In this document: positions 34,781 through 44,642 of the stretch, in pieces | How the letters are laid out: every line of letters begins with the position of its first letter | Position numbering within the stretch: position 1 is the first letter of the stretch | Assembly (NCBI GenBank): GCA_009746045.1 | Contig: RPFO01000744.1 | Span: 617,635 to 681,634 of the forward strand | Origin: Mesostigma viride | Lineage: Eukaryota; Streptophyta; Mesostigmatophyceae; Mesostigmatales; Mesostigmataceae | Reading direction: 5' to 3' | Length of the DNA stretch: 64,000 nucleotides | Notes under the pieces: model-generated | The model's database searches: none | The model's input: only the letters and a program-made list of their open reading frames with translations | Told to the model about the DNA's origin: nothing | Made by a program: the position numbers and the translations under genes

Positions 34781-35311
34781 GTAAGTGCATCTTAGGAGTG
34801 CTTGTATGCTTGCTAGACGTGGCTGCGCTAGAAACCCAGCCATTGATTTCCTGTATGGGTGCTTTAACACCCATGGGCTGCTTCAAACGCATATCCCGGA
34901 GTGGTCATAATGCGATCGTGTTGGTGAGTGCTCTATATATTACAAGATGTTTTACAAGCTGGTCTTTTGCCAGAACCCCGTGATGTATATCATCGAGCAC
35001 CTATTTTTAGACAAGCACACTAACAACTGTTGTTACTGCACACTAGAGAGAGTATCTATCTTCATGGTTTTAGTGTTTGTCGCACAAGCACATTCTCAAC
35101 CTTGTGCCAGAGAAGTATAATGCACGGGACGTTTCAATTGCTTGCCACACCAGTGTCGCAAATGCCACGGTCCAGGTGTTCTAAAAAGGCACATGTATTG
35201 GAAGGACCTACACAGGCACATGTAAAGGAAGGCACTGCCTAAGTACAACAGCGTCATCCCTGACCCCGCTCCCTGGCCTATGGAAAACGATATATGTGCG
35301 TTTCCTCCCAG
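34781..35311. other. Intron between exons 13 and 14
   Basis: Ends TTCCTCCCAG at 35311. No other feature recognised. Confidence 0.6.
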
Positions 35312-35574
35312 GCAACTCTGGCAGTGCACCGCCACATACTCGGAGTATCAAGCTTCGCGTCCGCGTCAGCATTTCCAAGAACAACATGCTACCACGCATA
35401 CCCCGATTTCTGGAGGCCTTGTCGAGCCAGCTGGCTGACGACGACAAGACCGAACTCCGGGTTTTAAAGGTGTCACTGGATGAACTACCAACAAGGACAT
35501 TGTCACTTCGTCGTGGATACTCAGAGGGATCTATTAGTGTATCGAAGCCTTCTTCTGGCTTTGCAAAGCAGTAG
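35312..35574 (+). CDS. Terminal exon with stop (exon 14)
   Basis: The first two bases GC complete Gly with the G left by exon 13. It reads NSGSAPPHTRSIKLRVRVSI and ends SVSKPSSGFAKQ, then TAG at 35572-35574. There are 86 residues, basic and Ser-rich. No TGTAA poly(A) signal (the usual one in volvocine algae) was found in the next 300 bases; TTAATAATC near 35680 is the nearest AT-rich candidate. Confidence 0.65.
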
Positions 35575-36311
35575 GCAGCTAGGCTCGGCTCGTTTTAAAG
35601 AAAAGTGACCCCAACTCTGCCGCCGCCGCACATGAGTGTACCAGCTGAATTCTGCAGTGTACTCTCCGTCAATTCTTAATAATCGCTGAAGCTTGAACAT
35701 TGCTCCATAACGCGTGACCTCAAACCTGTCAGGCGGTTTAATCTTTCTTGCTGGGGACAAGGCCTTCAGATTGGTGTTAGATGAGCCAGACTTATTTGTT
35801 GTCTGGGTGGAGACCTACATGAAGAAGCTGGTACAGTGACTCATCGTGTTAGACTCGCCGCTACCACCAAGTCAGTGGGGTGCGTCATGTCACGTGGGAT
35901 GGTCGCCACGGGATGACCAGTCGCCAGGCAACCGTTTTATATAGGTTGTCTACATTGTACTTTCCATCATCCCCAAAACCACCCAAGGTACATGTAGTAT
36001 ACACTGCCATGGGGACCCTGACCGCCAGCTTCTTTAAGGAGTGCTGCCGGCTCCGGGAGGACCGCCTGGACCTGGAGGGCCAGCGGGCCCCTTGGTTGGC
36101 GCGGACCTGGACATTGTACTGGCGCCAACGCCTTTCGGTAGCGCTTACCCGGGCTATGGCTGACATCTTGCTCCGCCGCACGCGGACTGCCTTTTTGGCG
36201 CAGCACAGTTATTAGGGTGTTTTACTTCGTTCCACGGTGTGGAGTGTCCCATGCCGGCTAGTTGGACATCGTTAATTTTTGGCGAAATCTCTTGTTAGCG
36301 TTGGCTTTGGT
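35575..36311. other. Intergenic; one unrecognised plus-strand ORF
   Basis: The ORF to 36215 contains LARTWTLYWRQRLSVAL and RAMADILLRRTRTAFLAQ. The Arg-rich, coding-like end lies directly upstream of an L1 LINE fragment and may be part of an older LINE, but this was not established. Confidence 0.35.
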
Positions 36312-36807
36312 TATGCCGACGACATCACGCTCATCGAGAAGCCGGAGTCTGCCCAACTTTGGCTGGACTGCCTGGCGCTCGAGGCTCCGGCTGTTGGCCT
36401 AGAAATCAGCCCCAAAACGGAGGCCCTGGCTCTCGGCCTGGCCGGGCCCCCACCCCTACTCCGCGTCTTAGACGACACCGAGGTCAATTACCCTACTTCA
36501 GGCCGCTTCAAGTTGCTCGGCAGTTGGCTTCCCGACTGCGAGGCTGACCTGAGGACACAGATAGGCATGGCGTGGGCGCAACTCCATGACCACCGCTGGT
36601 GGAGCAGCCCCGCCCTACCCCAGATTGTCAAGCGTGGCCTCTTCAAGGTCGTCATTCTGACGATCCTGACGCGCTACGGCGCCGAGACTTAGACACTGAC
36701 GCAGGAGCTGGAGCAATGACTCGACGGCAATGTCACCAAGATGCTGCGCAATCCCCTTTGGTTTGCACATTATGTAGTAGTGAGGATTTGTACGCTGATT
36801 TGCCCTA
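36312..36807 (+). pseudogene. L1 LINE (plus copy), RT fragment, part 1
   Basis: Encodes GYADDITLIEKPESAQLWLD (RT palm motif C YADD) through YPTSGRFKLLGSWLPDC and onward, near-identical to the minus copies at 38.4-39.8 and 48.2-49.4 kb. 5'-truncated. A stop interrupts the frame near 36690. The copy continues at 37885 after the nested L2 insertion; the 13-bp duplication TGATTTGCCCTAT lies at 36795-36807 and 37885-37897. Confidence 0.85.
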
Positions 36808-37884
36808 TTAAAATAAATTAAATTAAAATTAGATTATAACATGCCTCCGTGGGGAGATCATGTAGCACATATTCCATGATGGATGGGGTGGAGGAAGCCG
36901 CGTGATCGAACTATCCTAACTCTAAGCTATCTAGAAAATCCTAACTACACTACTCATCAAAACGCCTCCTCCGCTTGGGGGGAGGGGGCTTGCCCACAGG
37001 GTCGGGCGTGTGCGCCTTGACAATCTTCTTCCACCGCGTCTTGTCCTGCATGGCAGTCCAAAGACGGGAGAGAGAGTGGAGGCGGTGCTCAAACTGGGCT
37101 GGGACCACTAGGTCGTCCAGCAACATCTGGATGTAGTTCGTGACAGGTTTCCCTACCGGCCTACCCTTTTGGGAATGCCCTCGGGGCCAGGCCAGGTCAG
37201 AATGTGTCGCCCTGGCTGGCCAAGCCGCTGGGGGCCGGCCAGGCCAAGGGCAGCCGGTGTCGACCTGGCTGGTGCGAGCAAGGTGTCCTACAAATGCTAT
37301 CCTACGCTGCCTAATCTCGTCCGAAATACGAGGCATGCCATGATACAAAGATTCTGATGACGGACGCTCGGAAAACCCTACGTTAAGGACCTGTCGGAGC
37401 ATCCTGTAAACCGTGCTGTCTAGCCTAGCTGACAGTTTGGGTGGGATGGTCCACGCCTCGGCGCCATACGTGAGCACGGTGAGGACGAGGACCTTGAAGA
37501 GCATGCGCTTGCGGTGCTCGCCCAGGCCCTTCGAGCGCCAGTAGGTTTTGAGCGAACGGAGCTTGGCCCAGGCAAGGCCGATGCGGGTGTCCACATCGTC
37601 GGCAGTGTCAGGAAGCCAACTCCCCAACAGCTTGAAGCGGTCGCGGAACGGGACCTCCGTCCCGTCGAGCAGGCGCGGCAGCGGTGGTGTCCTGGAGGCC
37701 CCAATCACCATCGCCTCAGTTTTGACACTAATCTCCAACCCCACCGCCCGCGCCTCCAGGCCCAGACAGTCCAGCCAGGTCTGAATGTGCTCGGGGCTCT
37801 CGATGAGGGTGGTGTCATCCGCGTAAATCAGGTCGGCAAGGCGGTAACCAGGTGTAACCCCGCCGTGCTCTTTCATGTTAAGGA
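36808..37884 (-). mobile_element. L2 LINE, nested 5'-truncated insertion
   Basis: Minus-strand ORF (37918-36950) encoding LADLIYADDTTLIE, then VGLEISVKTEAMV, FKLLGSWLPDTADDV, VLVLTVLTYGAEAWT and a basic end KRRRRFDE. This is the RT palm and thumb and the C-terminal region of a second LINE family related to L1. The 3' side (left) shows a CTCC-CCAC-GGAG mini-hairpin and an AT tail (TTTAATTTAATTTATTTTA on the minus strand). It is flanked by a 13-bp target duplication inside the plus-strand L1. Confidence 0.85.
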
Positions 37885-38165
37885 TGATTTGCCCTATGTT
37901 TCCCACATTCTTAGGCACATGCGCCTGGGCCTAGCCGGGCATGCACAGGTCTGGCCCGCACAGATTAGGTAGACACATCAGATAGACTAGCTGGCACCAA
38001 GCCCGCCCAGCCCGGACGTTTTGTCCTCACCTGGCGTGCCCCAGGCCGCCACCCGTGGACTTTCCGGTGATCGGCTATAGCCATGGACATGTGCTACCCT
38101 AGACGAGCTAGACGGGCTCACACCTTGGCAGCCTCCTGGTTTGTCTGTAATATGGAGGCAGATGG
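37885..38165 (+). pseudogene. L1 LINE (plus copy), part 2
   Basis: Continues part 1 without loss after the duplicated TGATTTGCCCTAT: GTTTCCCACATTCTTAGG and onward, colinear with the complement of 38640-38895. It is interrupted at 38165 by the first micro-insertion. Confidence 0.8.
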
Positions 38166-38201
38166 ACGCAGTCACGTACGTGTCAATTAATTAATTTATT
38201 A
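38166..38201 (+). mobile_element. 36-bp LINE 3'-end micro-insertion (plus)
   Basis: Consists only of ACGCAGTCACGTACGTG plus TCAATTAATTAATTTATTA, i.e. the distal hairpin arm and tail of the L1-type 3' end. Flanked by the 14-bp duplication ATGGAGGCAGATGG (38152-38165 and 38202-38215). Confidence 0.75.
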
Positions 38202-38226
38202 ATGGAGGCAGATGGTTCGCAAGGAT

Positions 38227-38276
38227 TAATTTATTAATTAATAGACACATGACTGCGTCACGTGATCGAGCATAAT
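38227..38276 (-). mobile_element. 50-bp LINE 3'-end micro-insertion (minus)
   Basis: AT tail TAATTTATTAATTAATAG, then the hairpin CACATGACTGCGTCACGTG and ATCGAGCATAAT: the inverted L1 3' end and nothing else. The flanking duplication is GATGGTTC(G/T)CAAGGAT at 38211-38226 and 38277-38292 (16 bp, one mismatch). Confidence 0.75.
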
Positions 38277-38292
38277 GATGGTTCTCAAGGAT

Positions 38293-38422
38293 AGATGGCA
38301 TGTAGTGATGCAGGAGACCACCCCCAAGTCTGCGGGGGCTCGATCCGTGTGTGACCCGGAGTTTGGCTTTCATAGCAATTCGGGCCGTGGTGCCCACAAC
38401 CCTGTATAACTAGGAACTAGAT
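38293..38422 (+). pseudogene. L1 LINE (plus copy), part 3
   Basis: Continues the same plus L1 (AGATGGCATGTAGTGATGC and onward to CTGTATAACTAGGAACTAG), colinear with the 3' region seen intact at 50690-50760. The right end duplicates as GGAACTAGAT around the next insertion. Confidence 0.8.
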
Positions 38423-39784
38423 TAATTAATTAATTAATAGACACGTGACTGCGTCACGTGAGCATAAGTCCTCAGTGGGAGGGGAACATGGGATGGAATG
38501 GATGGTATAAGCTATCTAGGTCCTAGTTACAGGGGTGTGGGCACCGCGGCCCGAATCGCTATGAATGCCATACTTGGTCACACGCGGAGCCCCCACAGGC
38601 TTGGGGGTGGTCTCCTTCATCACTACTTGCCATCTATCCTTGCGCACCATCTGCCTCCATATTACAGACAAACCAGGAGGCTGCCCGGGGGTGAGCCCGT
38701 CACGTCTAGTGTAGCACATGTCCATGCCGAGTCTATCACGAAAAGTCCACGGGTGGCGGCCCTGCCGCGCGCGGCCGGGGGCACGCCAGGTGAGGACATA
38801 TCGCCCAGGCTGGGCGGGCTTGGTGCCAGCTAGTCTATCTGATGTATCTACCTGATCTGTGCGGGCCAGGTGCCCGGCTAGGCCCAGGCGCCTGTGCCTA
38901 ATAATGTGGGAAACATAGGGCAAATCAGCGTACAAATCCTCATTACTAATGTGCAAACCAAAGGGGATGTTAAGGGCCTTGCGCAGCATCTTGGTGACGG
39001 CGCCGTCGAGTCGTTGCTCCAGCTCCTGCATCAGTGTCCACGTCTCGGCGCCGTAGGTCAGGATCGTCAGAATGACGACCTTGAAGAGGTCACGCTTGAC
39101 GATCCGGGGTAGGGCGGGGTTGCTCCACCAGCGGCGGTGGTCATGGAGGTGCGCCCACGCCATGCCGATCCGTGTCGTCATGTCGTCCTCGCAGTCAGGA
39201 AGCCAACTGCCGAGCAGCTTGAAGCGGCCTGAAGTAGGGTAGTTGACCTCGGCATCGTCTAAGAGGCGGAGTGTGGGTGGGGGCCCTGCCATGCCGAGGG
39301 CCAGGGCCTCCGTTTTGGGGCTGATTTCTAGACCAACCGCCCGAGCCTCGAGCGCCAGGCAGTCCAGCCAAAGTTGGGCAGACTCCGGCTTCTCGATGAG
39401 CGTGATGTCGTCGGCATAAATGAGGTCAGCTAGTAAATTCTGCTTGTTAGTCGGCCCCCCTTCCCCAAGCTCGTTCGTGATCGCTAGGCCAGGGGCACGG
39501 CCTGCAATGCTAGCAAAGCGAGCACGTGCCTGGCGCATAACATAATCCACTACAATAATAAACAGGTACGGCGACAGGACGCAACCCTGCCAGACGCCGG
39601 TCTGCAGTGGGCAGGGCGGGGTTATGCCGTGCTGAGTGCGCACCGAAGTGGTGGACCCCTCATACAGCGTGCGGATGACGGTAATCAGGGGAGTGGGGAC
39701 GCGAGCGCGAGCAAGTACAGCCCATAGAGCGTCCCAGAGGACAGAATCAAAAGCCTTGATGAAGTCGACGAAGATCAGGATGGC
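38423..39784 (-). mobile_element. L1 LINE, minus copy with open RT frame
   Basis: 5'-truncated, 1362 bp, flanked by GGAACTAGAT (38413-38422 and 39785-39794). It carries a 375-codon open frame (39643-38516). That frame has VWQGCVLSPYLFIIVVDYVM (RT motif B), DLIYADDITLIE (motif C) and VVILTILTYGAETWT, then a His/Arg-rich C-terminal region with YVSHIIRHRRLGLAGHLART. There is no Met start at the beginning of the open frame. The 3' end (left) is the hairpin CACGTGACTGCGTCACGTG and a (TTAA)n tail at 38423-38436. The youngest-looking L1 copy in the window. Confidence 0.85.
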
Positions 39785-39935
39785 GGAACTAGATAGCTAG
39801 CATCATCCATTCCATCCCATGTTCCCCTCCCACTGAGGACTTATGCTCACGTGACGCAGTCACGTGTCTAATTAATTAATCCCATGTTCCCCTCCCACTG
39901 AGGACTTATGCTCACGCCGGTGACGCAGTTAATTA
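39785..39935 (+). mobile_element. L1 LINE (plus copy) 3' terminus and an extra 3'-end stub
   Basis: Part 4 of the plus L1: AGCTAGCATCATCCATTCC through hairpin CACGTGACGCAGTCACGTG and TCTAATTAATTAAT (ends about 39883). Next comes a second short stretch repeating CCCATGTTCCCCTCCCACTG...ACGCAG plus TTAATTAATT (about 52 bp). This is either a further truncated insertion in the tail or a tandem duplication. Confidence 0.75.
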
Positions 39936-40383
39936 ATTGGTTAGGTTTGTGGTGCCGTTGAATGCAGTAAATGTGGTGAGGATCGAAATGCAATATAAAC
40001 GAGAATGCTCATAACTTTCGACTCTGGCCATGAAACTTCATCCGGTTGGTTGCATTACACTTTTCTTTTGATGACGAACACGCTGATATAATTTTCTGCA
40101 GCTATCGCTCATCAAGATTTTCGAAGATATATCGTAACCGCCCTGCCCAGCAAATATCGATCTTTTTCAGCACGAAATATATTCATTTACATTCATCATT
40201 CAGCACGATTACTATTAGTTTCTTTAGGGTTCTTCTTCTTTTCGGGGTTTTCCTTATGTTATGATTAACCCGAGGACCACGATATATAGGACGATATATA
40301 GGACGAGCCACGAGCGGACATGGCTGACGGCGGAGCTCAGAACTTTTGCGTCTGAGCCCCAAATTCAGTCAGGCTACTTGCAT
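39936..40383. other. No gene; R4 repeat relative
   Basis: Positions 40001-40104 (GAGAATGCTCATAACTTTC...GATGACGAACACG) resemble the ~120-bp insert in the L1 copy at 48805-48926. Otherwise AT-rich non-coding. Confidence 0.5.
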
Positions 40384-40410
40384 CAGATGCGTCTTTTCAA
40401 GACGCATCTG
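40384..40410. promoter_or_regulatory. 12-bp perfect hairpin upstream of a small ORF
   Basis: CAGATGCGTCTT - TTC - AAGACGCATCTG. It lies about 40 bases before the ATG at 40451. Its role is unknown; it may be an element terminus rather than a regulatory site. Confidence 0.35.
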
Positions 40411-40450
40411 CTAGTATAATCGGTTACGGCTGTAACGCAGTATTTTGCAA

Positions 40451-40759
40451 ATGCCACCAAAACGCAGCCTTGACAAACATTTTGAGCTGTCGTCGGCATT
40501 CCCGTCGACAGCAGCACGTGCGACATCAACTCCTGCGGACGCCAACCTTTTTGCGCTGATCGAAGCTCTCCCCCCCGGTCTGCCTCCCTCGACGCAGTGC
40601 TCTACGCCAAATTCGTCGCCCATTCCCAAGAAAACCCGAACTTCCCATACCACACAACGGTATGAAAGTGCCAAAAACCTACCTTATAAGCCCTACATGG
40701 AACAGATTAAGTCCAAACATGCTAGATATGTGCAGGCAGCATGTTTGGGACACCAATAG
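40451..40759 (+). CDS. Hypothetical 102-residue protein
   Basis: ATG at 40451 gives MPPKRSLDKHFELSSAFP, a Pro/Ser/Thr-rich middle with IPKKTRTSHTT (a possible basic nuclear signal) and an end EQIKSKHARYVQAACLGHQ. No domain recognised. It is a single open frame between LINE debris and a satellite, so it may be the first exon of a transposon gene or chance. Confidence 0.25.
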   Translation: MPPKRSLDKHFELSSAFPSTAARATSTPADANLFALIEALPPGLPPSTQCSTPNSSPIPKKTRTSHTTQRYESAKNLPYKPYMEQIKSKHARYVQAACLGHQ

Positions 40760-40936
40760 AAGGAATTGAACTTTCCAGATTTTTCTGACCTCGGTTGGTC
40801 TATTTTTGGCACATCTATTTTTAGCTAAATTTCAGGTTTTATAATAAACAAATCCCGTATAATATGCAAATAAAGAGCTCCTGGCCTGGCTGCTTGCAAG
40901 GAGACTGATGAATGCTCATGACTACCAACTGTGCAC

Positions 40937-41650
40937 CAGGTCCCAAGGTCATCTGACCCCAATTAGTGACAAACTGCCACCAAATGCTAGCAAAAACGCG
41001 CGTTTTTCACGTTTTTCATCACATAATGTTGCAGTTTCCATACAAGATGTGCCCAGTTGAGGCTGGATCTCTGCATGCATGCTTAACATCATTATTTTAG
41101 ACATTGTGAAAAAATTCAGGTCCTTAACACTTCGTTTGGTGACATTTTGCTGACAAATGCTAGCGAAAACGCACGTTTTTCACCTTTTTCACCACAATTC
41201 ATTGCAGTTTCCATACAAGGTGTGAACAATTGAGGCTGGAATTTTGCAGGCAGACTTGAAATTGCTAGTTTAGCCAATGCACAAAAATCCAGGTCAACCA
41301 GGTGTCATTTGATGGCAGTTTGTCAGCAAATGTTACCAAAAGTGCGCGATTTTCGCCTTTTTCGCCACAGTTCATTGCAGTTTTCATAGAAGGTGTGAAC
41401 AACTGAGGCTGGAAATTTGCAGGCAGACTTAAAATAGCTAGTTTAGCCAATGCACAAAAATCCAGGTCAACCAGGTGTCATTTAATGGCAGTTTGTAAGC
41501 AAATGTTACTAAAAGTGCGCGATTTTCGCCATTTTCACCACAACTCATTGCAGTTTTCATAGAAGGTGTGCTCAGTTGAGGCTGGAACTTTGCAGGCAGG
41601 CTTAAAAACGCTAGTTGAGACCATGCACAAAAATCCATGTCAATCAGGTG
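40937..41650 (+). repeat. ~173-bp tandem satellite, about 4 units
   Basis: Units begin near 40937, 41116, 41288, 41461 and 41634 (partial). Shared words include CAGGTGTCATTTG, GGCAGTTTGT(C/A)AGCAAATG, GCGCGATTTTCGCC and CAATGCACAAAAATCC. The last two spacings are exactly 173. The later units are the most alike. Minus-strand ORFs 41265-41638 are repeats of the satellite, not genes. Confidence 0.85.
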
Positions 41651-43029
41651 TCATTTGGTTGAGTAATACATGCAATACATGTCAGTTTCGCTTCTAAGAC
41701 GCTCACTGATTGAGCAAACCCTCCTAAGTGAAATATGGCAAACTCCCATTTATATGGCTTGCTAACTATAAAATCCTTTCATCCATTATGCAATACGACT
41801 TTTGTGACGTACAAATAAAATTTTGTTCATCTAAACATTGGCTGGACCCGGCTGGCTATATGCCCAAGTGGCCACGCTGAGGCGATTCCTATTGAGGGGC
41901 TTGCTGAAAATACCACTCGCAGCTGTCACAGGGGCTAGAAGGTCTATTCTACACCCACAGCATGCAAAGTAGACCTAAACCCAACCTGGATATGCAGCAA
42001 TCATCACGTACCAGCCGTGAGGGTTGAAATTCACTCGGCAGGCGGCATGGCGACGATACGTTTGCGCACCTTTGTTGTGGCGTCGTTAAGGGGAGGGTCC
42101 CATAGAAATATATCAAAACTTACCCCCCCTAATAACTACAGAAATGCAACTGACAACCATTGAATGATGTTTGGGGACCATAAACACAAGGTTACCTTGC
42201 CTTGCTAGCATATGAATTAGGGCTCTCCCATTTTAGTGGGAGAAAGGCCAACAAGACAACGATAACCCCTACCTACGCGCAGTTCCACCCATGCAGTATG
42301 CCCCTCAGAAAAACCACTGCCACCTTTCTTTCCAGCGCACTTGTTTGCCAAGAAACAAACTCAAGCTTGTGAGCCTCTAACCACAATGAAGCCTCTGCTA
42401 AGAAAGGCCGCGTCAATATTCACACAAAACTGAGTGCTGTTAGCAATCTCCTTCCAAGAAACCACTAAGCAAATCCCTGACAACTTGAAGATATGCCACG
42501 GTCACGCTTTGACACATCCCAGCCATGCAACGTACATAAAAACCACTGAAAGGTGCCAGGAATCTGGCGATGCGCAGCACGGAATGGCATTATACCTGGC
42601 GCTAACTGCACGGAAAGAAGCCGAAAACTTGCGTTGATAACCCATAAAGGAAGCGAAACATTCATAGGGTCACGTTGATCACACGATCGTACCATTACCG
42701 GAATTGTCCTTCGCCCAGCGGCGCAAGAAAGAACAACCTTCCATGGAATAATAAGACGCGCATCCCGCGAGCCTGGAGAGTGTCTTACCGATCATGACGG
42801 AACTCTTGCCGAAACCCAGCAAATTTTTTAAAGCTTTACCAATAACGATTTAAACGCATCCTTGACGCTAGGTAAAGCCCATAAAACCTGACAATCACCG
42901 CCGCCAGCGTGCATTCTAATTTATTCCTCTCGACGAAAACATCAGATTGGACCCCCGTGGCGATGGTCATCAATAAAATCATCGACACTGCAAAAAACGC
43001 GAACTCCGCTACGAAGTAGTATCATTTAC
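41651..43029. other. No gene recognised
   Basis: Short ORFs only. Nothing repetitive was noticed. Confidence 0.4.
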
Positions 43030-44642
43030 TCATCGTCTTTAAGATTCGCTCAGTTTCTCTGCATTCCGCAAGCTATCTTTTTCTACACTGCCTGAAAGCA
43101 CGTCGCCATGGCCAGCTCCGGTAGGGGTGCGCGCCCCGTGCACCACTTTTTCACGGTACGGACGGGTACCGCGAATTTTTCGGCGCCAAAATATTCGCGC
43201 CGGGACCGTCCCCTTAAGTGTAAGTAGTGGTATATCCCTTGACCAGGCCTGCCTGACCTTGTCACACCTCATCCCCCATTCCTCAACTTGCATACCTAGA
43301 CTCTCAGCCTGGGCCTGCCTTGCTGGCCACGCAGCTTCCATGTTGGACGTCCAACTTCTCAGCCAGCATGGTGGCATTAAGTAGCCACTGACAAATCAAG
43401 CCCCGCCCCCTGTTGCTGCCTCAAGGTTTGCCCTAAGCAACTAAATAAACTTGGCCACTATCATACCTAGCATGAAGTGACCACTGCACAATATCAGTCA
43501 CCTCCCTGGCCACAGGCCTACCACTGACAGTCCACATTAACGCATGCTGCATGAGGCCAACTCTCCATAGCCCTTTCTCATTGTGGTCTTGCTCTTGCCC
43601 TTGCCCTTGCACTTGCGCTTGCCAACTGTCAGTCATCCTTGTACCTTGTGCCATGGTTCTCCCAGCCATACTTGACTGTCTCCCAACTACTGCACTTCCT
43701 CAGCTAAACTGTCAAACTAGGTCGTGCCTCATCCCATCTCTCATTGCCGTAAGGACCCGAAGTCTGGCTTGCATCTCAGCAATGGTTCGTATGTGTGCCT
43801 GTCTTTCTGGGTGAGTGGCAGTGGCCTTGGAGTAAGAGGCGTTGAGCATGTGCATGTGTGTGTGGTTCTCTTGGCAATCAAACCCTTGCACCCCTGGCAT
43901 TGTGGATGCCGTATGGCCATGCGCACTGCCATAACGTCGCCAAAATTCTGCCAACATGCATCATAGGAAAATAAGGAGTTGCTGGTAGGCCACAAGAAAT
44001 GAGAAACCAAGTTGCACATACCTATCTGCAGGGCAGGTTTTGGGTTTCTTCATTGGCGCTGGTGGCAGCGTGCGTAGTAATTGGCTCATGTACCCGTGCC
44101 CTTCGCCAGCACGCACAGCCTGAACTGCATGAACGTTGGCGTCCATGATGACGCCCTCGGCTCATCAGTCATGGTGTCACCGTGGGTGATGAAGGCAGCT
44201 TGGGTGCTGGCATGGAAGGGCATCATGTGCACTAGGCCGCCATGTGGCCGCAGCACAGGTAGCAGACCTAGCCCAGCAATTGACTCTCTCCCTGCTCTCA
44301 TGGCATCACACCCGCTCCACTAACCATGATGAATAGTTTTCATGTACAGGCATGTCCTACACATGCGTCACCTAGGGTAGATGCTTTGTTGATGCGCAAG
44401 AGGAATGGCGTGCACGTATGCAATGTGTTGGATGGACTCATCAAAGCACGCGCTGCCATCAACCGTTAAAGGAGGCCACCCATAACTCTGGGGTTGCCAT
44501 CAACATTCTTTCATTTCTTTGCCACTTAAGGGTCAGCCATGCCATGCAAGAAAACTGCCCATAGTTTGTACCACTCACAACCATATATAACAAAGCAGCA
44601 GCTTTGTTATCCATAGCCTTGACTGCGTCGACATCAATGTTG
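43030..44642 (-). pseudogene. Eroded minus-strand coding remnants, unidentified
   Basis: Several short minus frames have a coding-like look but are broken: 44695-44459 (IAADDNIDVDAVKAMDNKAA, YMVVSGTNYGQFSCMAWLTL), 44301-44086 (HGGLVHMMPFHASTQAAF), 44019-43741 (CQGCKGLIAKR) and 43377-43039. The first of these directly follows the 45404-44643 ORF with one frame change, suggesting a single decayed gene, perhaps a DNA transposon. No catalytic motif was assigned. Confidence 0.3.

Noticed and set aside
5063-35574. Classical pherophorin gene
   Set aside because: The Pro-rich shaft invites this call, but the conserved Cys pattern of the pherophorin domain was not seen and the downstream membrane spans do not occur in pherophorins.
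41265-41638. Two similar 61-66 codon minus ORFs
   Set aside because: They are the same frame of successive satellite units.
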